Shown here one piece after another: positions 45,231 through 57,790 of a stretch of DNA of 64,000 bases. Position 1 is the stretch's first letter. Each line of letters begins with the position of its first letter. The notes below the pieces were generated by a model, which was not told where the DNA came from, did no database searches, and saw only the letters and a list, made by a program, of their open reading frames with translations. Made by a program: the position numbers and the translations under genes. The stretch is from assembly GCA_026545225.1 (NCBI GenBank), contig CM048849.1, forward strand, positions 30,452,336 through 30,516,335. The letters are read 5' to 3'. This DNA comes from Cornus controversa. Its lineage: Eukaryota; Streptophyta; Magnoliopsida; Cornales; Cornaceae.

Positions 45231-46450
45231 TAACTTGTATTATTCTTTATCTTGCACAAATTTTCCTATATATATGTACATGGTTTTTCAGGTCAATGGT
45301 CACATGAACTATGCTAGTTCAGTCCTGCCACAGATCATAACTTTCATGCTAGACTTGCTAGTGCACCACACCTGTAGTGAGCTGTGTTGCAGGCGTCCGG
45401 TGATTGTTGGATGCTCATGTATGTTGGTGCCTTATTCGTGTTTGTAATCGACCAGATCCTGATGACAATGAGAGGTTCAAATGGATGGTCTTTACTACTT
45501 GGGAGATCATGCCTTGGTGTGATTTCATAAAGATTGAACCTGTGTATTCTTAGCTGTGACATTGGTGTTCATAGTCATTTGCAGCTAGTTATACCCAAAA
45601 TGATTACTGATTTATGCAGGTATACCCATATATGATATATGCTTTGCTCAACAGTTTGAATGTCTGCAAATGGTTTCTTAGTGGTGAACTTGAATCAAGA
45701 TTTTAGTTTCACTGAATGGTTTTTAAGCATTGGAATCAAGACTTTAAGTAATTGAAATCTTGAAATTGAATCAGGATTTCAAGTACAATCTACACTGTAC
45801 TTGGAGGTTGTATACTAATAGCGCTCATGAGACTGCTCTTTACATTACTAGTTATTACAACTACAATATGTATGTTTTAGGTCATAATTTCTCTCCATTA
45901 TATTGTCTCGGACTTGGAAGAGTCTCTCTGTGGAGAAGATTTACATTACGTCCGGTGTAAATATACCGGAAGAATTTGGATTGTACGTATTGTAAGCGCG
46001 TAGTGAGTTTTACAGTACGTACTAAACATATACGAATGAGATTCAAGCGGTGCCAGGTGTATTGTAAACGTTCTCCTCTCTGTCATCGCTTTGTCAACAA
46101 GATAAATTTAGCATTAGTTAGCTTTAGACATTAGAAATAACAAAGAAGATAATCATAAATACTACTTTTTCTTTCAAATTGTACCGAGTTTCTATAACAA
46201 CATTAAGTCCTAGTTTATGATGAAAATTTGCATAAACATTTTACAATTTTCAAGTTTTCAGTTTTATCCTGTGTAATTTAATATTATGTTTCTTAATCTC
46301 TAACAAAAAAAATATTCATAGTTTTGAATCTGGTTTTCTCTACAAAATCTAATTTTTTTCTTCTCTAAAATACTAATTTTCTTTCGAAGGGAACATGTGC
46401 TGCTTGGCATTGGTGGAACCTTGAGAAGACAATCTACATTAGAGCAAACC
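45231..46450. other. Unrecognised non-coding stretch
   Basis: Contains an acceptor-like TTTTTCAG/GTCAATGG at about 45292 and less AT-rich text to 45600, perhaps a transcribed exon or gene remnant. The frame at 45235-45447 has no known motif. Confidence 0.35.
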
Positions 46451-47690
46451 ATATTTGGGTTAATTGCATATAACCCTCGTGTACTATTCATTTTTGGCAC
46501 TTAGTTCTTTGCACTATTTTCTTTTTTTTGCAGCAAACCCCCTGTACTATGAATAAATGTTACAACTTATCCAAAATTGTCACGGAGGTATTAAAAAAAA
46601 TTGACGAAATTTTCAAATTATGACGGTTTTACCTCCATATAAGGTAAAAATGCCAAAAAAATGATAGTGCAAGGGACTTATTTGCAAATGTTTGACATAT
46701 TTTTTTGTTTTTTTATTTTTATTTTGTACCCTTATTTTTAAAAGAATGACATTTAAATTATAATTTTTCCTTATTTTCTCTAATCTTGTTTCTTACTATA
46801 TTTCCATATTAATTAAAAAATAAATTGCTCATTATTACGAGGAAGCAATATATTGTTTTCATTGTAACTATTAGATTGTACGTGTGTGATTTTATCTAAA
46901 AGAATAATCATTATTTTTTTCAACTTAAATAAAATTAGAAATTAAATTTTTTTACGTGAATGACATTTAAATTATATTTTTTCTCGTATTTTCTCAAATC
47001 TTGTTTCTTACTATATTTCTCAGCCGATAGCCTAAGCTTGTAGGAACCCCTCTGTATTTGTGACTCATTGTCTCTCAGAATATTTCTTTTAGGTCTCTTA
47101 TTATGTACAAAGACGTGGGTTAGAGATAGGATGAAAAAGGCTTCCTTATCATAACTTCAATTAGATAGAAATTGAGTTCTCTCATAACTCTATACTATCT
47201 AATTAATTACAATAATTACTACTATTATATTGTAATTGCACTCTAAGATTTAAAAATTATAACAAGGTAATGTTTTACTAAATAATTGCATATAAGCCCC
47301 TCCATTGTAGAATATCTACATGTAGCTCCAGAAAATTAAATACTTTTACACCTAAGGCTTACTTACATCTTATATTCAACTTAAACCTTCTAATTATTGA
47401 ATCAAATTCTTTTATAAAATAATTTTCAAAAATAAATATTCTTTTACCTAAATAATAAAAATAATAATTTAGTAAACATTTTATTAAATGCCCTGGTTAG
47501 GTTTTAGTCATCAAACTTATTAAATTGCAACAAGGAGATATTTTCTTTTATAAAGAGTGGATTCGATGTTGAGTGTTTGTATTGCCACAACTCCAAAATT
47601 AGTCATCCAAGATACCATGTTATTGATCTTAAAAGATCTCACACATTGACAAGTCAAAGTGAGCAACATTAAAACTTGAAAATCCACTAA
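46451..47690. other. Repeat-like non-coding DNA
   Basis: GGTTAATTGCATATAACCCT with CCCCTGTACTATGAATAAA and GACGGTTTTACC (46455-46640) is the kind of wording seen in terminal regions of plant MULE-like elements; a worn relative (AATTGCATATAAGCCCCTCC) is at 47283. No element boundary could be set. Confidence 0.4.
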
Positions 47691-47696
47691 ATCTCT

Positions 47697-48172
47697 CAGA
47701 ATTTAGAGCTTAATGTATTTAGTAGATAAGAATCACACCAAGATAATGACAGTAATTTGTATGATGTGATCTTATGCTAGTCCAGTTTATTGTACTCGAG
47801 GCACATTGACACATTGACCTAGGGTCAACTACTCCAATGGTCAAGACAAACCATCATATCTCATAGAAGTCAAGTGTGTTACAGTCTTATAGATAAAAGT
47901 GCTCAAGTTTTATTATCGACTATGAACAATGTTAATTTTAGAGCTTAATGTATTTAGTAGATAAGAATCACACCCAAATAATTACAGTAATTTGTATGAT
48001 GTGATTGTATGGTAGTCCAGTTTATTGTACTCGAGGCACATTGACACATTAACCTAGAGTCAACTACTCCAATGGTCGAGACAAAACATCATATCTCAAA
48101 GAAGCGAAGTGTGTTATAGTCTTATAAATAAAAGTGCTCAGCTTTTATCATCGACTATGAACGACAATGCTA
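47697..48172. repeat. Two-copy tandem repeat, about 236 bp
   Basis: Units at about 47698-47935 and 47936-48172 share TTAGAGCTTAATGTATTTAG, AATCACACC, CAGTAATTTGTATGATGTGA, GTACTCGAGGCACATTGACA and CGACTATGAAC. A fragment of a third copy (AATAATGACAGTAATTTGTA, 50282-50310) lies beyond LTR copy B. Confidence 0.9.
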
Positions 48173-48435
48173 ATTTGCAAAAACTAATGAATCCAAATCT
48201 CATTTACACATTATTGTCCAAACAATTACTCAAAGGAGGGGGCAGGTGAATTGAGTCTTTTAACAAGTTGAGTAATTTTTCTATTTGGCTAAAGTTATTG
48301 ATGTGCAAGCAAATTAATCAGTATTTTGTTCAAACAGAGTATAGCATATATATGCTTGGTGTACAGACAAATTATAATACATATGTGCTTGGTGTGAAAA
48401 CAGAATATAACAGTTTGAAGCACAATGTAGAGACT
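48173..48435. other. Non-coding spacer
   Basis: Contains a three-fold worn repeat of ATATGCTTGGTGTA(C/G)A(G/A)AC at about 48345-48410. No gene. Confidence 0.45.
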
Positions 48436-48439
48436 GTAA

Positions 48440-48655
48440 AACTCAAATGATAAAGAGATAAGAGTCAGAAAAATGCAAACTCAAGAACCAAGATTTACGA
48501 GGTTTAGCAAACTCAACCTATGTCCTCACCTTAAGAGCACCTCCGAAGGATTTCAAATCCACTCTCTCACACTCTGCTTCATAGGTGAAGAGAAAACCTT
48601 TACAACGATCGAGCTGTCCTTGCTGATTGAGTAACACCCACCTAGACTTCAAGAA
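48440..48655 (-). repeat. LTR-end fragment D (minus orientation)
   Basis: GATAAAGAGATAAGAGTCAG, AGATTTACGAGGTTTAGCAAA and ACCTTAAGAGCACCTC match, in the same order and orientation, 60248-60360. This is the wording of a plant copia LTR read on its opposite strand. Confidence 0.6.
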
Positions 48656-48658
48656 TGT

Positions 48659-50281
48659 TATGTGAGTTATGTGGTGCGAAAACAATTCAATTAATTTAGA
48701 GTGAGATACTAATCCTTAGACCTAGAGGGGGGTGAATAGGTCCTCTTGCCCAATTTTTATGATTGATTAATTACCCACAATTATTACCAATTAAGCATCC
48801 AAACCAATCACAAAATAAATAGAGTAAGTAAGGAAAAGTTAGAGATGACACTAAGAACTTTACGTGGAAACCCTATGAAGGGAAAAACCACAGGGGTGAG
48901 GCAGAAAACTAATCCACTATCTCGAAGCAAAGTACATCAGACTCTGTCCCAAACTCACACCCACTTCACTCTGATAAGAACTTGTTGCGGAACACCTCAG
49001 GCTTACAATTGCGACTCCATGTCCAACTACTGCAGACTTCCGGCTAACGTTACAATTCTTTTAGAATGGTAGCTGAAAGAACAAAAATACTCAGCAAGTA
49101 TTTTGTTTCCTTCGTAGTGATTGTTTCTCTTTCTCTTTAGATAAAATCTTTGTAGTTTTAAGGAACCACCTTTGCTGTTTTTGATCAACTGTGTAGACTA
49201 ATGATGTTTTGAAGATTTTGTTGATCAGATGAAGAAGAACATCACAACTTAAACACTCCATGTGTGTGTGCTCTCAAAAATAAAAATCAATGAAGATTTT
49301 CTCTCATAAAATTTTCTTTTAGCTTCCAAAATATATTCTTGTCTCTAACAATTAATTCATTGAGTCTCTCATCTCCTCTTTCTTAGGTTGAAACATAAAG
49401 AGGTATTTATAAGGTTTAGAGTCCTTAGTTTACTTGAAAAATAAGTTTAAAACATCTAAGAAAAGTTTTAGAGAGGTTTGGGTTGACTAGGAAAGTAATT
49501 CAAAAGAAAATTTTCGCACGTATTAGCTAAGTCGGACCGATCCTAAAAATTGGTGACCGGTGGGACTTTTGCAGACACTTAGAAATTCTAAAGTCCTGAG
49601 AAAAGTCAGACCGATCTTAAATTTTGGGGATCGGTGGGACTTTTCGGACATGCAGAATTTCAACAGTCCTAAGAGAAGTTGGAGTGGTCCTCATATATGG
49701 GGATTGGTGGGACTTTGAAGAAAGTCAATTTGTACATTAATTAAAGCATATTTTCTAAGTCCTAAGTCCACCAAACTTCAAAACATAGTGTCCTCACTCA
49801 TATACCTGTTCTAAGTGATGTCCTCATCAAATTCACAGTATCAAGACACTTTCTGTTCAGCTTCGAAGATCGAGACACAAGATCAACCAAAAATTACAAC
49901 TCGATCAAAAAGTTTTGACATCGAAAACTGCCAATTACAATTATATATCTCACAAGTTACACCAACCTTCTGTGCAAGATCTCCTCATAATAGATATAAA
50001 AGTTACAACACAACAATGGTGTCCTTTTTTTTGGACAGATATTACAATGAAAGCTCACTACAAATATCGCTCAACAATAGATATACAATGAAAGCACTCT
50101 TTTTTAGAGTAATTGATGAAACAAGTGAAGAAATCTCAATTCTAGAGAATGGAATCAAAGACCTATTTGATTCTTAGAGAGTAGGAGAGATTTTGCTCTT
50201 CAAGAGGTTTGCTCTAAATCAGATTTTGTTTTTTGAAAAACTTTGAATCTTTTCTACGACGCTCAAAAAGTTCTTTCAAAA
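48659..50281 (-). repeat. LTR copy B (inverted relative to copies A and C)
   Basis: The minus strand contains the same ordered landmarks as copies A and C: TTTTCGATGTCAAAACTTTT, GATCGAGTTGTAAT, ATGAGGACATC, GACCGATCC-like motifs, then GAAGAACAC and GTTAGCCGGAAGTCTGCAG, CACCCCCCTCTAGGTC near its 3' end (about 48715-48740). It seems to sit inside a third copy of the 236-bp tandem repeat, whose continuation reappears at 50282. No internal coding region is attached, so it is a solo LTR or a remnant. The frames at 48845-49072 and 49815-50177 are LTR-derived. Confidence 0.75.
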
Positions 50282-50310
50282 TAATGACAGTAATTTGTAT
50301 GATGTGATAT

Positions 50311-51700
50311 TTTGTATCTATGTCGGTGCATATATGTTTAGTTTCCTTGTAGACGTCTTGTCTTTCCATGAAGACGTTTTTTTACACAAGATAGACATTT
50401 TGTTCTTAATGCACAACGAAATTCACACACTCTGGTTAACGCAAAGGGAAAACGTCTTGCTGGCATTTTCTGAGTTTTTCTTAGTTATCTGTTCTTTGCC
50501 AAATCAACGAGGGAAAGACGCCTTGTTAAAACATGTAGATGTCTTCTGACCAACATTTGATACTGTCGTTATGGTGTAGACTTTTTGTGTAAATAAAAAA
50601 ACATCTTATCACATCATGATTTTGAATTTGAAAAGTTTTAGCACTGAAGTGATACCAAGGGATCCGAAATGACTCTTTCACCCTTTTTCATGAAAAATAA
50701 TTAAGTCTATGAGGGGAGTTATTTTCTTGAGGGACCTTTGGAATAATTGATTTGAGTTTAAAGCTTTGGTCCATATTTTAATTAATAAGGACTGAGCTTT
50801 CGAATCAACATTCGTCATATATTACTTTATAAAGATTCTAGCTCTCAATAACCTTTTAGTTCCATGGTCTTGAACTTAATCTTCAACTTTGAGTTCCTTC
50901 ACTGTGTGCTTTTGATCCAAGCTAAGCACAAACATTAATTCCATGAATCTACTTGTATTTGAAATTATTAGATATCATCACACTCAAGTAGACTATCAAA
51001 TTCTCACATCAGTAGATTGTAATCATCAAAATTATCAAGATGCCATCGACTTAAAACCTTGGGATACACACATTTAAGTCACCTATAATATAATTCGAGG
51101 AATATGATTTCATGTCATGAAAACATATGAAAAACTCAATGCATGAATATTTAATTTAATAAAAAAATCACATTTTAAAAAAAAATGTCAAGTATATAAA
51201 TAAATAATTAACTTTTAGGATATTCAATCCCAACATCTTATCATTATGGTAATATTATTACATGAATATTTAGAAGAATGACTCGATTTTTCATTGTTTC
51301 CTGGGAATTTATTGCTCAAGCATGTTCAACCACTACTTGATGAAGCATCTTAGATCACACATATAATGTCAGTCATTCATGCATGTGCCACTGTTCCCTC
51401 GAGTGGAGGTGATCAGTGTGCATATGAGAGAGAGAGAGAGAGAGAGAGAATGAGAGAGATTGTGTGGTCATACATTCACAATATTTGCTGAAGATTCAAG
51501 GCTATCTTGTATCATATATCCGTGTGTGGGTTGTAGCCAGGTGCTTCTCATCTCTCTCTCCAACAGGATAATATCATATCATACTTGAAAATTCTCGTGG
51601 GGTTGTGGGATTTGGACAGATTGGCTAACTGCACTTAATGTTAATGCCCCACCACTTCACATACCCAATCTATATACCCAAAATCACCCATTCCTTGTCC
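50311..51700. other. Upstream region of the small-protein gene
   Basis: No coding signal recognised. A (GA)n run of about 12 units is at 51426-51449. The frame at 50295-50549 has no known motif. Confidence 0.45.
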
Positions 51701-51705
51701 TTTTC

Positions 51706-51713
51706 TATATAAT
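51706..51713 (+). promoter_or_regulatory. Putative TATA box of the small-protein gene
   Basis: TATATAAT about 155 bp before the ATG, followed by a purine-rich leader (AGAAAAGGAAAGTGGG) and CTAGCTAGCTAGCTAA. Position and wording suit a plant promoter. Confidence 0.5.
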
Positions 51714-51865
51714 ATCCGTTTATCGATCTTATTCAATTGCAGAAAAGGAAAGTGGGAAACTTCGGAAAAGCTAGAAAGAACCTAAGTTCTATTCTCCTTT
51801 TGGTTGTGCGAGTCACACTAGCTAGCTAGCTAACAATCTCTTCCAAGTCTAGTTCAAGAATAGAG

Positions 51866-52741
51866 ATGGAAGTAGCCATGGAAGTAGAAGATGATGTGTT
51901 TTTTGCAGACTTGAGCAAGCAAATTTCTCTCTTAATCATGGACGATGAAGAAGACACGGCTGTGCATTGTCCTTCCGTTTCTCTCCAGGTTCTTTATCTT
52001 ATCCTATATATCTCTTTATTCACTACAAAATATATTACAGTTGTGTTTGTGAGCACATGTTTTGAAATTAAAAATGGTGGAAATTTACTTCAAATTAATT
52101 TCAATTTCAAGATGCAAATTTGGTCTTTCCAAACGCAGCATAGGTACTAATATGGGCCATTAGCTTAATGATATAACCTCTCCTCCCTCAAAGGAAAGGA
52201 AGAGGTGAGGAGTTGGAGCAGTATATAGGCAATTTGAGAAATGTGTGTTTGAGTACTTAACTAACCCAAAGGAAAAAAAAAACCCATAGGTGTTTATGCA
52301 ATTCCTTCATTGGTGTTTTTGCAATTCCTTCTGCTGGATCACTTGAAGCAAAACCCTGTGGCATCACAGCGCCCCCTCTCTCTATCTCTTTCTCTCTCTC
52401 ACACACACAAACACACTCTCGTAGAAAAAAGAAAGGAAGAGGAATCATTACAAAATATTTTGGTTGACAGTTTGAGAACAATTATAGTTAACTCGAATCT
52501 CATCAAAAAAAAATTTTCCCTGAATTTTTAGGCATTCTCTCGGGTGAAGCATCAGATTGTACAACCATCATTTTATCATGGGCAAACTTTCAGAAGAGAA
52601 AGCAAAGGGACTGGAGTCTTTATCCCCCATTCATGTCATCCGAGAATGAAGAACAGGAAAGGAAGAGTCACTTCATCCAACAGAAAGCACCATAGACAGC
52701 CTGATAATTCAAGAAGTCTTCCTCATGAATCTTACAAATAA
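51866..52741 (+). CDS. Small basic plant protein of unknown function, two exons
   Basis: Exon 1 is 51866-51988 (41 codons), exon 2 is 52532-52741 (69 codons plus stop). The intron is GT-AG, phase 0, 543 bp with a CT microsatellite. The 110-aa product has an acidic N-terminus (MEVAMEVEDDVFFADLSKQI, then LLIMDDEEDTA) and a strongly basic C-terminal half (FRRESKGTGVFIPHS, then PRMKNRKGRVTSSNRKHHR). I recall the RRESKGTGVFIP...PR.KNR.GR core from uncharacterised proteins of many plants, so this looks like a real conserved gene, but I cannot name a function. No signal peptide or membrane segment. Translation could also start at Met5. The basic C-terminus would suit nuclear localisation or RNA/DNA contact, which is only inference. 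Confidence 0.8.
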
Positions 52742-53435
52742 TCACACTCTAATATATCTAAATAAAGTAGATTTGCTCCACAAATTGTATAACTCAATAA
52801 TTTCTACTGTAATCTTTGCCAATGTGTTGAGGCAAGGATTTTATGATTTGTGTGGTGATAATGTACAAGAAAGGTTAGTTTGCTCTGGTCTCTAGTGGGA
52901 TTTGGGGAGGCTTCACCTAAGGTGTGCCTCTCCTTTAATGGGATTTGTATGGTTATTATTGAGCTTAATTGATATATGATAAGCTTGTCATGTTCATTTA
53001 ATGCTACTAATTCTTTAATTTATTTATTGCTCTTATATTTTGAAATTTCTTGTGAGTTTTGCTATTCTTATGTCTCTCTCTTTTTTGTGGTTTAAAGTTT
53101 AAACCATACATTTGCAACTGGCAAAAAAGTTCAACCTTTTTTATATAGGAAAGATAAAATAGTTGATGAGCATACCACTATATATTATTAGGGGCAAAAT
53201 AGGTCATTTACCTTAAGAAACCCCAAATAGGTCGGTCATTTATAGTAAGAAAGCCCTTATGCTTGTAGGATATTTAATTGGAGAAAAGTAATTTAAAATA
53301 GATTTTGATTTCATGGGATTTAAAATCCAAAGTATAGTGTCCTCAAATTTCATGAAAAATAGTGAAATTTGTAAATTTGTAGATTTGTAACTAACCCAAT
53401 TTGTCCTTTTTAATAAAACATAAGATTACACAATT
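52742..53435. other. 3' UTR and intergenic DNA
   Basis: Probable 3' UTR to about 53050 (T-rich). Beyond it AT-rich DNA with worn repeats (AGGTCATTTACC / AGGTCGGTCATTTA, 53201-53240). Confidence 0.4.
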
Positions 53436-53945
53436 AGACAAAAGTGCACTAAACACCCCTCACTATTAACTTGTTACAAAATGCACCCATCAACTATCAA
53501 TTGTTGCATTTAACACCTTTCAACTTTCAAAATTGCTCACATTGCTTATCTGAAGTACACGTCCGTTAAGTTTGACTGTTACATGAGACACATGTATTGA
53601 ATGTGACATCAAAAAAGAAATTTAATTAAAGATCTAAATATTCTCCATAAGAAGAAAACTGATTCGTTTGTCCACTCTCAAAGATTTTTTTTTCTTTTTT
53701 CTTCTTTTATGGAGGATATTTAGGTAATTAAACAAGTTTTTTGATGTTGTGTATAGTACATAAGTCTCGCTTAACCGTCAAACTTGACGGACATCAACTT
53801 CAAGGGGACAATGTGAGAACTTTTGAAAAGTGTTAATTGCAACTTCTGCAACAAGTCAATACTTGAGGTGTGTTCAGTGCAATATAACAAATGGTATTCA
53901 AGAACTTAATAGAAAAGTATTGAGTGCATTTTAAAATCGGTCAAG
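53436..53945. mobile_element. Probable MULE-like MITE
   Basis: The left segment GTGCACTAAACACCCCTCACTATTAACTTGTTA (53444 onward) and the reverse complement of about 53840-53885 (TTGCACTGAACACACCTCAAGTATTGACTTGTTGC) are clearly related, giving long imperfect inverted ends. AACTTGACGGACATCAACTTC with its counterpart GTCCGTTAAGTTTGACTGTTA further in also pairs. No transposase; target duplication not resolved. Confidence 0.6.
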
Positions 53946-54054
53946 TTTTCATTGTAAACCTATTCACCCCTCCTCCCTCTAGCTGTAATACCATGTAAAT
54001 TTTGAGGATATTTAAATTGAATTTTTATTATTTAATTGAGTTTTAGTTATTTTA

Positions 54055-57000
54055 ATGTTTTAGTTAATTTTGTCAATGCCTGCTTTTATTTGTATAACGT
54101 GGATGTTTGAATTTTTGCTAAGTGTTGATTTATTTTAATTGTTTGTAAAATGTTTGTTTTGAATGTAGTTTTTTTTTATAATAAAAATATATGGGTTTTT
54201 GAGCTGCAAGTTCTTTCATTTTTAATTTTTATCAGGTTGGGCTAGATTGTTGGGTTGAACTATCTATATATATTAAAATATATATTTTTGTATATAGGTG
54301 GGCTAAATATTTTATATTTATTAGTTTAATTATTTAGAAATTGTATTTTAGTTTTCTAGAAAGAAAATTAAATAAGAGAAAAGAAATTAGAGTTCAGTAG
54401 TTTCTACGCACAGAGGGCTTCTATGCACAGACAAGGAGAGAACAGTAGATGCCAGAAAAAGGAGAGAAGGTGATTTTGTTCAAAATCATAAGGCAAGTTC
54501 AATCTTTTCATTTCGCCTTTGAACTTGTAAACATAAATTAAAATTTATGTTGCTTGATTATACGTTTATACATGTATATAACTATGTAATTATATGATTA
54601 TGCATACTAAGGAATTTTCATGGATTAAACATGAATGATCTGTAGATTTGGTATAGCTATGGGGTAAATTTTCATATGTATATACGTGTATATATGAGTA
54701 TATAGGCATATAGATATATAAACATAAGATTTGAATTGACTGTAAATGTCATTTTTGAAGGTTTTTGTTCCGATTAAATTGTTGATCTTGCTCTGCCAAA
54801 TAGTACCTGTAAGTTTGGTAGTGAATCATTTGGTAGTTTGATGGGAATTTGAGTTTGAAATTTTAGAACCCTTGAAATTGGGCCTTTTTGATTTAGGTGA
54901 TGATTGGTGGTGATTTTGGTACCAATGTGTAGCTTAGATTGAGAGGAGTTGAATGGTATATTTAAACTTGAGTTTTGGTGGCCGAAAGTAGGTTGGTCAC
55001 GGCTGGGGCGCGTTTGGCAATAGGAGGTTGAAAACAAACAGTCCCTCGCGCCATGCCCATGAGTGCTACCGGCGCATGGGGGTGTGTGAGCGAATTTCCA
55101 TTGGCCAGTAGGGACTAGAAAAGTGGTGGTCTGGTCCCACTCGCAGAGCCCACCCACTGGGCCAGTCCAGAATAGTTTAATATTTTTTTAGATTTTTAAA
55201 TCATTTTTAATTTGAAAAAAATAAGAAAAATATTTTTTAAAATTTCTGTTAAATTCCAGAAAATTTTTGAAAATTCAAATTCATCTGTTAGGGACAAAAT
55301 ACATATGGATTTTTAATTTCAAGATGAAATGAGTTCTCCTTGTTGTAGGATTAGTACAAAAAAGTATGCTTCAAAATTTGAATTTTATTTCTTTTGTTTT
55401 GAAAAATATTTTTAAATTACTAAAAATTTTAGAAAAATAAATTAAGACTTTTAAAAACAAATTTTTATACGGAAACCTCGATTAAAGCTAGGTTTAGAAA
55501 CTTGATGTTTAAATTGAGGTGTTGGCTTTATTGTAGGGTTTTCTTTTAATTAATTGTTTAAATTCCTTTAATTGTTTCTTTGCTTAAATAAATGTTCTTG
55601 ATTAATTGTATGATGTTTGAAATAGTTTATAGGAATATGATAAACTCATTTACATTTATAGTATGTTGTGTTATTTTTTTTTATTTGTTTAAATTAATAA
55701 ATGGAGTGATAGGATTTACATGATATTAATTAGCATGCTTTTATGTATGTAAGATTCTTATCTAAATGTTAATTAGCCAGACATGTCGAGATTGCCTAAT
55801 ACCTAATAAGGTATATCTACATTATATTTGGCATGTTAGAATTGCCTGATATGTTGGGATTGCCTAATACCTTATAAAGTATATATACATTATATTTGGC
55901 ATGTTAGAATTGCCTAATACCTTATAAGGTATCTATATATTATATTTGGCATGTTGAGATTACTAGGCATGTCGGGATTGCCTAATATCTAATAAGGTAT
56001 TTACACATTATATTTGGCATGTCAGGATTGTTAGGAATGTCGGGATTGCCTAATACCTAATAAGGTATTTATACATTATATTTGGTATGTCAGGATTGTT
56101 AGGCATATTAGAGTTGCCTAATACTTAATTAGGTATCTATACATTACATTTGGAAATGTTAAGATTACCTAAAACCTAATAAGGTATCTTTATATTTTAT
56201 TTGGAGCATGTCAGGATTGCCTAATATATAATAACAAAATTTCTTGTTGTATATTCGAGCATGTTAGGATTGCCTCTTGTGTAAACTTAAAACTAGTCTG
56301 CACTTGCATTGAGATAACAGATCCCAAGTGTAGTGTGTGGGACTGTTCTATTCTTGGGTCATGGGGTTAACAGGTTGGAGATATGTTTATGAGTTAGTGA
56401 GTTATACTTAATTGTATATAAACATAAGTTTGGGGTTTTATAGAAGGATGATTGGTAAAGGCATGTTAGGTTTGCCTAATACTTAGTAAGATATTTGTAA
56501 AATAGGGAGGAAAGCATAGTGTGATTGCCTAGTATCTAATTAGATAAATCTTAGTGTGTCAGGCATGTTAGGATTGCCTATGGTTTGATTTTAGAAATTT
56601 GTTCTACCTTTATTATGATAATGGATGAGTTGGTTCTGAACATAGCTCTAATTATTTCAAAGACATGAGATTAAATGACAAATGGTATAATTGTATCTAT
56701 ATGATTTTATTGTCCTCGTATAGAGGGTATGTTTGTCAGTTCTCTGATTGGGTTGTAATAGAGGAAACTTGCTCGTGAGTTTAACCCACTTTGTTGATAT
56801 TTCAGGTCTCACTGTCCTAGGCAGTTTCCATCGTGGGGTTAGAGCGTGGAGTTCATAGTGTGACAGTCATCTATTCCTCAATAGACTTCAGAGTAGGGAC
56901 TTATAAGATATGTTCATAAAGCATTTACTTTTATGATTTTTTGTTAAGGGCTCCTTGAGTTACAAGATTTCCAAGTTGTATCGTTTAGACTCGCATTATG

Positions 57001-57175
57001 TTTATTTAACATTATTTTTTTATTTCAGTCATACTTTTCTTTTAGCTTTTATAATTCTTTTTCTTTTGTCCTTTTATTCTATACTTTTTTGCAATCAGTT
57101 GTAAATATCCCTTATGTTTTATATTTTATATGTGAGACTGACTATCTCATGTGTGAGATTGTAAGGGGTATTTCA
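54055..57175 (+). mobile_element. Very long LTR-like repeat, copy 2 (both ends lost)
   Basis: Runs parallel to 29665-32890: GTCAATGCCTGC, ACGTGGATGTTTGAAT, GTTCAGTAGTTTCTACGCAC, CATATGTATATACGTGTATA, the GC-rich segment (54980-55165), TCAAGATGAAATGAGTT, the palindromic array, GTGTAAACTTAAAACTAGTCTG and TTTAACCCACTTTGTTGATA. It lacks the first about 660 bp and the last about 150 bp of copy 1. No coding. The frame at 54774-55157 is a product of the repeat. Confidence 0.85.
55780..56240. repeat. Tandem array with palindromic units, copy 2
   Basis: About seven units with GGCATGT(T/C)(A/G)GGATTGCCTAA and ATACCTAATAAGGTAT, homologous to 31480-32010 but differing in unit number and in spacing. Confidence 0.88.
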
Positions 57176-57299
57176 CTAGCTCTACTAGATTAATCCTGAA
57201 CAAGAACAATCATTATTGTGTTAGTTTGATTGTTATTGTTATGTCATCAGTTAAGTCCTCTTCAATTGATATCACTTTCTATGTTAATTGATAAAACAT

Positions 57300-57555
57300 C
57301 CCATCATCGCCGTCCTCCACCATCGTCACCGCCTTCCACTATCGTCCTTGTCACCTCCCACCCTGTCGCCTTCTATGACCACCTACACCATTGCTGCCTT
57401 CCACCACCACCTACACCACTGCCACCTTCCACCACCATCTTCCACCACCGCCACAGTCTTCACTTTCCACTACTACCGCTGTCACCTTCCACCATCGCCG
57501 CCTTCCACCACCACTACCACCACCTACATCATTGTCGCCTTCCATCACCACCACC
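57300..57555. repeat. CCACC-rich tract, copy 2
   Basis: Irregular (CCACCN)n / CCTTCCACCA repeats in the place corresponding to 33146-33462. Frames here are Pro/His/Ser-rich chance frames. Confidence 0.88.
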
Positions 57556-57790
57556 TTTATCCTACCTGATGGGCATACCGCACCTGAGTCCACACTCCCA
57601 CAGGGTAAGGCCAAGGGGAGCTAGAGTGGGGAAGGTGCTTACCGTCTAACATCTCTCTACCATTTCTTTTAAAAAAGTTATAGAAGAATGTTATTTTATT
57701 AGTTTAATTTATTTTTCATTAAGAAGGGTATTTTGAAGAATTCAAGTTAAAATTCATCCCATTCTATTTTTCAAATTGGTCCAATCAAAC

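Noticed and set aside
57230-57649. 139-aa Pro/His/Ser-rich frame
   Set aside because: Second copy of the CCACC simple tract; chance frame.
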